From assembly GCA_009663005.1 (NCBI GenBank), contig VIGQ01000764.1, forward strand, positions 15,001-38,757: a stretch of DNA of 23,757 bases. Reading direction: 5' to 3'. Source of the DNA: Actinidia chinensis (lineage: Eukaryota > Streptophyta > Magnoliopsida > Ericales > Actinidiaceae). Under the pieces are notes generated by a model. The model saw nothing but the letters and a program-made list of their open reading frames with translations. It was not told the origin of the DNA and made no database searches. Both the position numbers and the translations under genes were made by a program. This document shows positions 1-10,198 of this stretch, one piece after another (position 1 is the stretch's first letter; every line of letters starts with the position of its first letter).

Positions 1-40
1 TGATCTCCGGATTAGTCAGTCCTTGAGCCAGATACCGAGG
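1..40 (+). repeat. 3' tail of a tRNA-type SINE, cut by window edge
   Basis: Positions 9-36 (GATTAGTC, then a GATACC end) match the tail of the second SINE copy at 2586-2612 in most positions. The 5' part with the pol III boxes lies outside the window. Resemblance to plant SINE tails is from memory. Confidence 0.45.
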
Positions 41-411
41 CCCTAAAAATATTTACCATTCTACGGATGTAGCTTCTTCCTTCACTTCTCATGTGTTTGG
101 ATTGACGTATCAAGATTGGGTCATCAAGTTTTGGGTTTCTCCTATGCATCAAATTGCTTACGTACTTGTAGTTCCAAACTTGATGCTCTCTAAGTTCAAA
201 GGATGGAGTGGAGCTCCATTTGTGCTCAGATTTAGCTTACTATATCGGCATTATGAGTGCAAGTGAAATTTATGAAGACAAATTTAAGGTCTAGTCTTCC
301 TCAACTCAGCTCCATTCAACATCTGTTGATTGGTTGGACAAAAATCATAGGGTTTGGAAGCTCAAAGCGAACCTTGGGTCCCACGATGAGCAAGAAGCCT
401 TTTTGGTCCAA
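41..411. other. No gene seen
   Basis: Unassigned AT-rich sequence between the SINE tail and the Mutator-like MITE. No splice-bounded open frame or family motif was recognised on either strand. Confidence 0.5.
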
Positions 412-420
412 ATTATTAAA

Positions 421-716
421 GGGTAAATTACACTGACCTCCCCTGAGGTGCCGAGTTAATACACAAACTACCCCTGATGTTTGAAAAATTACACTGACCT
501 TGACAAAGTTACTTCTTTTTGTCTTTTTGATAAAGAATGTTGATTTGGCATCAGGAGTACTTTGTGTATTAACCCGAAATATCAGGGGTAGCCAGTGCAA
601 AATAGGAGAATCTATTACAAGTTTCAAACCTCAGGGGAGCTCATTTTAATTTCTCAAACGTCAGGATACTTTGTGTATTAATCTGAAACCTCAAGGGAGG
701 TCAGTGTAATTTATCC
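421..716. mobile_element. Mutator-like MITE with perfect 9-bp target duplication
   Basis: The left end reads GGGTAAATTACACTGACCTC. The reverse complement of the right end is GGATAAATTACACTGACCTC, so terminal inverted repeats of at least 25 bp are nearly identical. The element is flanked by ATTATTAAA at 412-420 and again at 717-725. A 9-bp duplication is the hallmark of Mutator-like transposition. The inside holds further degenerate copies of the CCTGA..TTGAAA..TTACACTGACC motif in both orientations and has no coding capacity, so it is non-autonomous. Confidence 0.85.
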
Positions 717-841
717 ATTATTAAAAGGGTCATTATATATGGTTTTCAATTCGTCTAGAATAGTCAAATAGTATGATTAAATAGTAGTTTAGAAATATAG
801 TAACTTGACAGAAAAACTAAAATATATCGTGCTGATCACAC

Positions 842-1007
842 GGGCTCGAGCCCGTGGTATTACCACGGACTCGCCTACGTGGCGTGCCCACATCCACCCA
901 TTTGAGGGTGGACCTCACTTAATTTTTTTTTAGTGAAATTCACCCCAAATGAGTGGATGTGGGCGTGCCACGTAGGCGAGCCTGTGTAATACCACGGACT
1001 GAAGCCC
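842..1007. mobile_element. Foldback MITE with about 75-bp inverted arms
   Basis: The left arm (842 to about 920) and the reverse complement of the right arm (about 932-1007) align almost throughout, both containing GTGGTATTAC, CTCGCCTACGTGGC and GCCCACATCCAC. Only a short T-rich spacer separates them. The left tip carries a perfect 14-bp palindrome (841-854) followed by a small stem-loop (852-868). No clear target duplication is visible, so the superfamily is not assigned. Confidence 0.75.
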
Positions 1008-2129
1008 ATCTTAACACCACTCTTAGTTTTATTTCCGACTCTTTCATGTTTTTTTCCCCTTGTTTGTGTCTTCGGCGTTTTGTCTGGTGATATGGTGGAT
1101 TTCTTTGAAGCAATTCCTTTACAGAAGAACTAGACAGACTGCAGAGAAAAGCAAACAATCACCTTGATGATGCTTTTTGGAAAGGAAGAATCTAACTCCG
1201 CTCACTTTAGCTGCGTTGGAGATGGTGAAAGTAATTTTGAATATTTGAAAAGGTGGTTAATTTTTGGAGAATCAAGTGCCATAGGCTTTTGAAATGGAGG
1301 GTAAAAGTAACGATGTATGAGTAGAAGTCACAAGACAGATCAGTGTTTGGTTGACAGAAAAGGAGGAGAGTAGTTGTTCCTTTTTTTGGAGAAAATAACT
1401 AGGGAGAAGATGTACATCCTTATAGAGAGCACTCGGAGACAAATCAGTTTCACAACAAAAATAAAGGACTGCTTTTTGAAAGTTTGAAGATTGCCAAAAA
1501 CCACAGAAGATGACCTCTCTCTCTCTCTCTCTCACTCTCTCTTCTCTCTCTCTCTCTCTGAGTGTAGAGACAAATAACAGGTGGAAAACGAGGCGGCGGT
1601 TCAGATGAAGTGGCTTCTTCAGCAGTTTTTGCTTTATGCTAATGTGCCCACTCCAAAGGCAGACGGTATCTGTAGAAAGTTGGACTAAAAGAACATAGTA
1701 TGGGGGGCTGTGAAAAGTTAAAACCCATTGGCATCCTTTATCCGTCTTCTATAAATTCGGCACTTTTGTATTGAACATTAAAGCTTGGTGTTGTGCGATC
1801 CGAGGGAATTCCAGGACTTGCGATAAAGTGATCTATCTGTTAGGAGGGTTCTGAAGGTTGTTGCCTTCCAAAATCTATCAAGCCTTATCTAAATTTTTTA
1901 GGTATGTACAGCTCTGAAGGCAATAATATGCGGGCCTCCTCAGCCGTTTGCAAGTCCATCTAAGGTTGGTGGCCTTCGTGGATGGCGTGCGAGGAGCCAT
2001 GCACGGCATGTTATTGATTATGTGCCACTTTCCCTCCCTCCCCCTCTCTCCATAACACAATCAGGGGCTGGCGATTATCATAACTGTCTTTGACCTCACT
2101 CAGTTACAATTTTTGGGTTGCTTTATGTC
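1008..2129. other. Unassigned stretch with CT microsatellite and exon-like frame
   Basis: No gene was recognised. The stretch contains the CT-rich tract at 1514-1560 and a 63-codon frame on the plus strand at 1902-2093 that opens exactly at an AG acceptor-like site (see Findings). A short ATG frame of 27 codons starting near 1604, just after the CT tract, looks like chance. Confidence 0.4.
1514..1560. repeat. CT/GA microsatellite
   Basis: An interrupted (CT)n tract on the plus strand. Such tracts are common in plant 5' UTRs and promoters, but no transcript can be assigned here. Confidence 0.9.
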
Positions 2130-2448
2130 TCTGAGTATTGGATCCATGAAATTTCCATGTCAAAGACATGGGGACACAGCAAAATCTCATATTTCTTAAT
2201 GTATTATTTTAATTTTTTTGGGGTGAATTTTGTTTAGAAGGTATCATAGAGTATTTAATGCATATAATTACAGTTGTATTACTAAATATGCTTCCTTAGT
2301 GAATGTCCAATTAAAATTTCATACATATATCTCGTAACATACCCAACTGTCGAGTATCCAACACGGTACTCCTCACTATTCAACTTTTTAAATATGTAGC
2401 AAAGATTTAGAGCCATTGAATCTCGAGTAGGCCTGGGACTTATTAGAA
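2130..2448 (+). repeat. Dispersed repeat, copy A
   Basis: It aligns over its length, with divergence, to 13463-13745 in the same orientation. Shared blocks include ATGGGGACACA, GAGTAT plus ATGCA, AATATGCTT, and TTGAGTATC or CGAGTATCC followed by GGTACT. No coding frame or terminal repeats were recognised. Copy B lies in an intron of the RINGv pseudogene. Confidence 0.7.
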
Positions 2449-2612
2449 GTCTGCTCCATTCCAAGGTCTTTCATGTTCAAAACCTCCTAGGTGCAATCAA
2501 TTCCCGAGTTGGGCCAGTCCATACGGGACGTTGCCCCCGGCTTTAATCAGGCCTCACACTAGTGGACAGTGGGATTTGTCCATCAGATTAGTCGGTTCTT
2601 AGGCTGGATAGC
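2449..2612 (+). mobile_element. 5'-truncated tRNA-derived SINE
   Basis: A B-box-like GTTCAAAACCT lies at 2475-2485. It is followed by GGTGCAATCAATTCCCGAG, GGGCCAGTCCATACGGGAC and the tail GATTAGTCGG..GGATAGC ending at 2612. The A-box half is missing, as the sequence passes directly into the dispersed repeat at about 2448. The general layout matches plant SINEs known to me. Confidence 0.6.
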
Positions 2613-3352
2613 AAGTTGTCAACAATAGTTATTGATACCCTAGATCTTCTCAGTTTTTTTCGCTCTATATATCGGCAATTCCTACAATATGAGCTTCTGA
2701 GGATGTTTCCTGCATTTCTTTTTCTGCATGTTTATTATTGTTTCAAACTAACGATCCTTCTAATTTTAGGTAAATTTTCTTGTTCATTTTTTGCTTGTAA
2801 TGGCTATGTATCATCTAAGTACAAAGCTCTTGTTCTAATATGGGGTTGTCTCGGCATGTAAGAACAAACACAAGAAGAACCATTTGGTCATGGGATTTAG
2901 GTGGGCTGTAATATTATCAATGGCAACATATATTGCTTTCTAACATACTGTTGCCTTCTAGTTTGATTTGACTCTGCCAAATTTTTCTCAGCTGCGCTTA
3001 TGTGGCTTACTCTATCTATGATTGAGAATTTGTTTTATAAGATTTTTCTAGTCTGGCAGGTGTGTCTACGATAGCTATAGATCTAGTGTACAAGCCAGAC
3101 CAAACTGCGCGAAGACGTAAATGAAGATCTTGATGAAATGTTACTCCAGAGCAGTAGAAGATTGTTTTGCTTCAGTAAAATTGCTGTATAACTTGGTAAG
3201 TTGACAATTGCATAATCTACTATGCACAAACATCGTAAAATCATAAATAACTTGATTCCCATTTACTGCCACTACCATCTTTAGCATTCTTCTGGTCTGA
3301 TGGAAATACTAAAAGGTCCACTCTATACCTTAGTTACACAAAAAGGGAGTGT
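2613..3352. other. Unassigned stretch
   Basis: No gene was recognised. A short frame at 3063-3119 follows a CAG acceptor-like site and ends in a basic ARRRK tail. A second open stretch at about 2994-3061 is flanked by splice-like sites but its frame does not continue into it. Both are treated as weak candidates only. Confidence 0.35.
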
Positions 3353-3353
3353 G

Positions 3354-3396
<43 letters not shown>

Positions 3397-3397
3397 C
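3353..3397. repeat. Compound microsatellite (TA)n(TG)n(CG)n
   Basis: Three consecutive alternating purine-pyrimidine tracts: AT repeats, about 11 TG repeats, then CG repeats. Confidence 0.95.
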
Positions 3398-4210
3398 TAA
3401 AGTGGAATTCGTATGGAACCTGCAATTTTAAACAATAGAATTCACTAATTTGAGGGCGTTTTAGCATTCAATTTGGCCAACTGCCACCATCCGACAATTG
3501 ATTTATCTATTTGCGCACCGATTGTGGTGACGCTCAGGCTATAGAATCTATACATTCTGATGGTCATATGTATTGCTTGTGTTGTCTTCCTAAGAAGGGG
3601 TATCTCATGTGACGAGTACACCAGATGGTGTAGCCCTCCTTCCCACCCCTTCCAAAGACATGAAAACTTGCTCACACATCTGATGATCTTGGATAGATGG
3701 CTACTACTGAGGTCAATGTCCTGATGCTGGTGAGTCCCACGTTGAACATGCTATGTGGAAATGCCTTGTATTGGTCCATGGGCTAATTCAATCCAATGCC
3801 GTATTCCATGATTTGTTATACCAAAGCTCAGTTAATCAATCTCTGTACTGCCATGGTTTTCTTTCAAATGAATGTTGTCCTGTCTCAAGAACAGAGTTAC
3901 TTCTCATTCAGGAAGCCTCCCTAATAATCCTGTAGCTTTTCAATTCCGCTATTGCATTCTTCAGCAGGTCTCATCACACTTGCTACCATACCAGCTTAAC
4001 TAAAAACATGGGGGAAATCAGTAGAAAGTCCTGCAAAGCAGAGAAAGTCAAATAAACACAATCCACAAGCACACCACCAACCCCAATAAAAAAACCACCA
4101 AGTACAACCTCAAGGAAATAAATCGTAAGTCCAACTATTGAGTACAAGCTAGAAAAAAACCCCACCATTATGGGGGAGAAACTATCAAGTATTCAAACCT
4201 TACCTTACCC
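3398..4210. other. No gene seen
   Basis: Short open frames occur on both strands (for example 3753-3935 plus and 3983-4168 minus), but none carries a recognisable motif, paired splice sites or family similarity. Confidence 0.4.
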
Positions 4211-4260
4211 CAGGGGCGGAACCCGGGGGGGGGGGGGGGGCAGAGGGGCTGGAGCCCCCC
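4211..4260 (+). repeat. hAT-like terminal motif followed by a G16 run
   Basis: CAGGGGCGGAACC at 4211 has the form of hAT-type plant element ends (CAG[GT]GGCGGAGCC). It is followed by 16 consecutive G at 4225-4240 and a GGGGCTGGAGCCCC palindrome. A partner end might be the inverted TGCCTCCACCCTG ending at 5239, but no 8-bp target duplication is visible, so an intact element cannot be claimed. Confidence 0.4.
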
Positions 4261-4984
4261 CGACTTTAAGAGAGAAGAAAGACAGAAGGAAATTACAAAA
4301 TTCTTTTAGAATTTTTTTACATTTTAGCCTTCCTTGAAAATATTAAATTTTTGTTGTTACAATTTGGCCTCCACTAAACTAAAAATTCTGGTTTGCACTG
4401 CCTAACCTGGCCAACTGAGCCCAGTTGTTCATCGAAATGGGTATGCCTGCCAGAATGTAATCGAGGAAAATGCCAAAATAAGAGGTAGTTCTCGAGCACT
4501 TTTCCGTGCATTCAGTTTTTTGTATTGTTTTCAAGAATTTTCTGCACATTCTCAAGCACTTTTCTGGCATCCATATCGAGACCAATGGCAGCCACTTGGC
4601 CAGTCATTAGTATTTCCCCTTCAAAAGAAAAATGAAAGGATATGTGGGATCTAACGATCCCTGATTCTATAATAATACGTTATCAAATTCACTTTGAGTT
4701 TAAACCGAAATGGTTAAGGGAGAGATCTGAAAACTCATAAGACTGCCAACTTGCTCACTTACTAGACACGAGTAACTGGGTCCCACATTTATTGTTAAGA
4801 TAGGTCCCACGACTCTCACCAACTTGTATCTAAGCAGGTGAGAAAAGCCTACTGTTTAAGCTTACTTGGAGCAAAAGTTGTAGTAACCCGGACACCTTAG
4901 CCGTGCGAAGCGGTTTAGCAATTACATTGAACATGTTTTAATAACTTAATATTGTTCTACCTATCTCAACACATTTTTGAAGAG

Positions 4985-5335
4985 GCAATTGAAAACAATT
5001 CTAGAACTATAGGTAAAAAAAAAACAAATCAAACTTGAGGGCAGCTGCATCCCGGGGCCCCGCCTGATCCGCTACACTGACTTTATGGGATAATAGTGTA
5101 TTTTTTTTTAGTAGGGTCAAAATTGTATTGGTATTTTTTTTTTAGTGGAGTGATAGTATAATTTTTTTTATGGGATAATAGTACAATATTTTTTGGCAGT
5201 GGGGTCAGCTGCCCCCACAGCCTTGTTGCCTCCACCCTGCTTCTATTCGAAAGACATTATCACTTATAAAACTTTTTTGCCCCAAAATGAAACGAACTTG
5301 AAAAGAGTAATCTTAACTCCTTAAAAGAGCAAAGT
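4985..5335 (+). repeat. Dispersed direct repeat, copy 1
   Basis: It aligns along about 350 bp with 10275-10619. Shared blocks include AACTATAGGTAAAAAAAA, AGTAGGGTCAAAATTGTATT, GATAGT(G/A)TAATTTTTTTTATG and CTTTTTTGCCCCAAAATGAA. It includes a decayed TCCGC..CACTGA segment that corresponds to the hAT-like right end inside copy 2. No coding capacity was seen. Confidence 0.85.
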
Positions 5336-5493
5336 ACTTTTTTGTCACATTTACTGGTGGGAATTAGGTAGTGATGCAGCGGACATAACACAAGAAATAG
5401 AACAAATCTATTTCAAGAAAAAATTCACTCAAAACCACAAGTAAACCTTGAGTCCACAAGGAAGAACAAAGAGAAAACACTCGAGAATATTTT

Positions 5494-5707
5494 ATTTATT
5501 TATTTTATAACCCAGAACATCCACCCAACCCGACACAACACCAAAGAGAGCAGTCCAAAGTGGGGTGGAGTGGGACTCGCTTAGCAACCCACCCACATGT
5601 AAATAGTAAGGTTAACCCAGCTGACAGGGCTCGAACTTGGGATGCATCATGCACTACGCTTGCCCTCCTCCGCACTTACCGAACTGCTCTTGCAGGCAAC
5701 CCCAGGT
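5494..5707 (-). mobile_element. tRNA-derived SINE with imperfect target duplication
   Basis: Reading the minus strand from 5707, an A-box-like AGCAGTTCGGTAAG segment near 5676-5690 resembles a tRNA D-arm. It is followed about 45 bp later by a B-box AGTTCGAGCCC (5627-5637), one mismatch from GGTTCGANNCC. The 3' end is an (AAAT)n tail (5494-5509 on the plus strand). Flanks CTCGAGAATATTTT (5480-5493) and CTCAAGATATTTTTT (5708-5722) look like a target duplication. The order of boxes, tail and duplication fits a SINE. Confidence 0.7.
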
Positions 5708-5722
5708 CTCAAGATATTTTTT

Positions 5723-7382
5723 TGATCAAAACTGAAATGGTAATGAAGCAATAAACAATCCTTAATATAGGAAACTATACCTAAATTAGGAAAGAAACTG
5801 AACATAAGAAAAGAGCAGCCGTAAAAATAAAGTAAATCACAAAAACTTTTAAATCACTCCTAATCCCAAACTCACTCCAAATCTGTGTTTCTTTGATTCT
5901 AGCTTCCATCACAGTCAAAATTCTTTTCTAGTATAACGATTGCTCCATAATCTGTGGTGCCCTATAATTCAAGCTTCCCATCACAGTCAAATCCTTCTAA
6001 ATGTAGAAAGGTTGCTCAATCGGAGGCCCCCAAAATCAGTATACCCGGAAAAGAGTGACTGACTGACGCCTGGACTTTTTGGTTGGTAGTCCAATTCTCA
6101 AGAATACTTGAGAATATTGGTCCCATCAGGTAGGAACCTGATAATTTGCTACTATTATGATAGGGGAATAAGTGACCTTTCCAAAAACTACCCTCGGTTT
6201 TCTCTTATTTCTATCCTATTCGATTGGGGCATAACTGACATTGTTGAGCATTTTAGCTAGTTGTGGAAGAGACCCATGCGATACATTGCATTGTGACAGA
6301 AATTAGGGCCATATAAAAGGGCCTTACTTTGTAATTAAGCTTTGGGCCACTTCTAAAAACGCCGCCTTCTTGTGAAAAGTGGTATAAGTGCCGGGCTAGA
6401 TTAGGTCAATTTAATGGATCAATACCGAGTTAATAAAAAAAAATTGAAAACAGAGAATCCTCTCCTGCTTCCAAAAAATCTGCCTTGGTTGAACTGAACA
6501 TATACAGTTTCACTTTTAGCAAGGATAATTTTATTATCATATGGGATTCTTTGTCCCCAAAATTCTTGTCCTTTTTTTGCCATTTCTGGCTACGGAATGT
6601 GTCATCTTTGGACTAAAAGTCGATGAACTTGCAATATAGTGCATAGGGAAAAGACATGACAAATTATAAATATTTGGGGACATAGGATTTAGTCCAGCTA
6701 ATTTGCTGGAGTATGGAGAAGAGCAGTGTAATGTGAAATTAAGTATAAAATACATAGGTGCAAAGTGTAATATACCTAATATTTTGTATTATTTTTGGGT
6801 TCTACTCATCAGATAACTGGCATTTGAGCCGAAACAAAATCTGCACCGTCAGATACCTGTTTCTGTAAAATTGGTACATACCAGTCAATACAGTGCGGTA
6901 TTCAAAACCCTAATCTCAATTACTGTTTTGCTACTTGGATTACCAATAGTTAGCATCAATTTGCATAAGCAAACGTGTAGTTGATATAATTATCTCTGAG
7001 GTAAAATGCAAAGATAGCCCCTAAAATATGGGTTTTGTATCACTTTAATCATTCATATTTTAATTTTGTCAATTTCATCCTTAAATTTTTTAAATTAAAT
7101 TAAATTGGTCAAATTTCAAATGTCAGTCAGAATTGCTAACTTAATTATTTTAAGTTATGATTTTGAACTAAATAATATCTTATATATCTCTCTTAGCAAA
7201 TCATTATTTTCTTTAAATAAATAGTGAAATGTCATTGACATGGAAGTGACCCATAAAATGACCTTACGTTGTTGACATTGGGAAATTTTTTATTTCATAT
7301 TTTCACCAATAATGGTGTCAACTTATGATAGCCTTACTCTTTTTTAATAAGGAAAAAATTATTCAAGTGATAGTGATGATGA
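5723..7382. other. No gene seen; AT-rich intergenic DNA
   Basis: Nothing here carries a recognisable motif. Around 7012-7110 the text (AGCCCCTAAAATATGGGTTTTG...) looks like one end of a common plant Mutator-like repeat, but the matching inverted end is not visible. Confidence 0.4.
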
Positions 7383-7390
7383 TTAACATA

Positions 7391-7522
7391 CAGTGGCGGT
7401 TCCAAAGGGGGCGGGTAGCGGCCACGACTCCCTCTAAGATGGCAAAAAATCTTCTTCAATTAGTAGTATTTTTTAAAATCATATAGCTCGCCCTCCAAGC
7501 AAGATTTCTGCATCCGCCACTG
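7391..7522. mobile_element. hAT MITE with perfect 8-bp target duplication
   Basis: It begins CAGTGGCGGTTCC and ends with the inverse GATGCGG-type end TCCGCCACTG. It is flanked by TTAACATA at 7383-7390 and 7523-7530. The CAGTGGCGGA end and 8-bp duplication are hAT hallmarks. At 132 bp it has no coding capacity. The intact duplication suggests a fairly recent insertion. Confidence 0.9.
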
Positions 7523-7530
7523 TTAACATA

Positions 7531-9185
7531 TAATTTGATTTCTAAAAACAACTCTTGAGAGAAGAAGGCTTGACCCTTGGATCACCCAAAAGCAGCTTGT
7601 GTAGAAAACAAAATAGAAATGGACAAACAAATAAGAGTAATACAACAAGCTTCCAATAATTTTTCCTTTTAATTTATTTATTTGGAGGGTGTTTGATGAG
7701 ATAAGCTAAACAAATCTGGACCAATAATTATAGATAAAAAAAAATATGAAATTAAAAATTGGGATGGTAAAATTATTGGTAGATCCTATTGAAGAACGAA
7801 TATCACGTTTAACTATTTTATTTTTCACCACATGTTATGTTTTTTCGTGTGTTTAAGGAAAGATTGTTATATGCTTATAACGTTGTGGCATAAATTCAAG
7901 TCACGAGAATTAATCTCTTAATAAAAAGCGAAAGAAGACATATATACCATCTTTTAAGTACGAGTATTGTTTTCTATTGCGAACTCTATGCAATTATTTA
8001 AGTACAGAAGGACATCATTTCAAACATTTTGACGAGTACAATTAGACTCATCGGATTACATTTTTTACTAAAGTGTTTAGTACAATTTGATATAACACCA
8101 GAGCCGTTCTTGGGCTAATTTTTAGTTTAAAAGTACTAGGGTTTTCCACTGAACCATAGCTCTTATATTGCGCCAAAGAAATTTATTAAAACTTAATTAA
8201 ATTAAGAGTCTCAATTAGTTTGATTTAGCGAAATCTACCAATCTCAAGTCATTAATACCTAATTTATATAAAAAAAAATATAAAGAAGTTAATCTCTTTC
8301 ATTAATGGAAGGCCAATAGTATTAGTCAAATTATTATTACAATTTTAATTAAATTAGCAAGAAGTGAAATCCAAAAACAAGAATTTCATAAGACGACCTA
8401 AACTCGTTAGCATTTTAATATTGCTAAAATATTTTAACAAAATATTTTCCTTTTTCCTAATTATTTTATTCATTTTATGTTACTTAACCTCTACTCACTA
8501 TTTTATTATTTTTTTAATTAAAGCGTGTTAGAGAGTGTAAAAAAAGAATTGAAAAATGAAGAAATTGTATATTACTATAATATAGTTAAAATAAATAGTC
8601 TAAAAATTTGCACAAAGAGTGAATTTCTTGTCATCATTTGACTAAAAATTTTCTAATTTGATATGGCTGCGAGGGTTAATACATGAATCAAATTGCTCAA
8701 GTTCATGTTTAGCTCGTTAAAAACTTGTTATTGATCGGTTTGTTTCATAAATAAACTAACGTTGATCATATTTTTTAAGCTTGTTAATTTTTTAAATCAA
8801 ACTTGAATAATATACTACTCGACTCGGATAAATTTATAATGTTTAAAAATTTTAAATCACTCGAGTTCGGGTCGTGATCGCTTGATAAAACTGGTTTGAT
8901 ACAAGTTCACTTGCTAAAACACATACAAACTAAGTTCAAAAGCTACGTTTTCAAACCAGACTTAAACAACTTACAGTTGGGCTTGCTGAACTAGTCTATC
9001 AACCTTAATCTTAATGCTGCCTACAATGTTCTTAGACTAAACAAATCATGAAGTCCTTCTGTTTTTGTTTTTTTAATTGTTTTTTTTTTTTTTTTGTTTT
9101 TGATTGGCAGTCTTAGTGTGACCAATCGATATAGTTATATGTATGTATGTATACATCAAATAATAGAATTAGACACAGAAATTCT
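7531..9185. other. AT-rich intergenic DNA with a dispersed repeat
   Basis: No gene was seen. About 8678-9010 contains alternating AGCTCGTT, AAGCTTG, CTCGAGTT and CAAACTTGA-type words that recall a widespread degenerate plant repeat; the boundaries are unclear. A T-rich tract lies at about 9060-9106. Confidence 0.4.
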
Positions 9186-9212
9186 ATGGAAGGTCCGAAG
9201 AGCAATCTGTAG
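9186..9212 (+). pseudogene. Possible first coding exon of the RINGv pseudogene
   Basis: An ATG opens eight codons (MEGPKSNL) and then TAG, immediately followed by a good donor GTAAGG at 9213. The next exon starts at 9567 in phase 0, so the splice would be clean, but the final codon is a stop (possibly CAG to TAG). The evidence is only position, donor and phase. Confidence 0.35.
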
Positions 9213-9566
9213 GTAAGGAGACTGGTGAAGGCATTTTTAACAAAAGTAATTTGGTCTTTTCATTTTATTCTCTCTCTCAGTGAATTTAATGGTTTTTGCT
9301 TTCAATTTTAAAAAATTGTATATTTTTTAATTTATATTGTTTTGAGTGATTTTGAAAACTTTGTAAACAAGAATTAATTGAGATCTTTTGATTGGTGTAA
9401 AAACTTTCAAATAATTATTCACGAAAATATATTATTTGTTGATACAATTATGGAATATGAGTAGCTTGTATAATATTTTTATTATACTTCTACGACTTTG
9501 GATATCGGGTGAATAATGAATTTAAGTAATATTTATAATTTTTTGATTCGCGGCATGTAATTGTAG

Positions 9567-10139
9567 GTTGGAGATTCGAGTGAAATAATTGAAGAACCAC
9601 CAATCGGTCAACACCAGTGGAGGCAAAACCTGGCCTTAGGGATACCTTCGAGGGAAATTGAGGGGGCTATACTGAGGATTTTGTGAGAATAAGGCTATGT
9701 TTGGTAACGTTTAAAAGTCAATTTTTTTTTAAACTTGATACTAAAAAGATTAATATTTTTTAGTTTTTTTGTTATTGTGACTTTATTTTAGATAAAACTA
9801 AACAAAAAAATAAAAACAGAAAAACTAACTCTGATTGATTTTTTTATTTATTTTAAGCAAAAAACTAAAAAAAACTGATTCCAAACACGGAGCCTAAATA
9901 TGCCCCAAACACTGAGTCAAACTCCGAAACGAGTGAATTTTCACCCATCCCTCGTCCAAATTATTACCGATTTACCGATTCTCCAAGTCCATTGTGTCAT
10001 CTAGGGGTAAATCATCCATGAAAAACCTCCTTCCAAAACTAAGCTTCAAATTTCGGAAGGCCAACTCGGACATAGAGAAGGCCGCAATCCTGGCTTTGGG
10101 AGATTCACCAGCTGAGACTCAGGCGAAGCCTTCTATTTA
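9567..10139 (+). pseudogene. RINGv pseudogene, N-terminal exon split by a MITE
   Basis: The exon follows the acceptor TTGTAG and opens VGDSSEIIEEPPIGQHQW, then RQNLALGIPSREIEGA. After a one-base shift near 9670 the frame reads EDFVRI and is interrupted by the Tourist-like element at 9693-9894. Across the element and one TAA copy the reading continues N-MPQTLSQTPKRVNF. Further shifts lie near 9943 and 10000. From about 9995 the frame SSRGKSSMKNLLPKLSFK and then FRKANSDIEKAAILALG is clean, ending AKPSI and TAG at 10137-10139. The family block after this point (WSLTKIF type) is only hinted at by TGGAGCC..AAAATATTT at 10143-10159. Confidence 0.85.
9693..9894. mobile_element. Tourist-like MITE inside a coding exon
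   Basis: The left end GGCTATGTTTGGTAAC pairs with the right end, whose reverse complement is GGCTCCGTGTTTGGAATC. It is flanked by TAA at 9690-9692 and 9895-9897, the 3-bp duplication typical of PIF/Harbinger Tourist elements. It is 202 bp, very A/T-rich inside, and non-coding. Confidence 0.85.
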
Positions 10140-10198
10140 GGGATGGAGCCAAAATATTTGTTCGAGATCAAATTCATAAAATTATATATAATTATGGG

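Noticed and set aside
316..627. 103-codon open frame on the minus strand
   Set aside because: It starts and continues within the Mutator-like MITE (421-716), so it is transposon sequence without a product.
852..868. CCGTGGTATTACCACGG resembling a geminivirus-type origin stem-loop
   Set aside because: The conserved loop nonanucleotide is not complete and there is no Rep-like sequence nearby. The stem belongs to the arms of a foldback MITE.
5560..5754. 64-codon frame on the plus strand
   Set aside because: It is antisense to a SINE and crosses its end.
9615..9630. CAGTGGAGGCAAAACC, looking like a hAT left end
   Set aside because: It lies in frame in the RINGv pseudogene exon (Q-W-R-Q-N-L-A-L-G-I-P-S-R), so the resemblance is chance.
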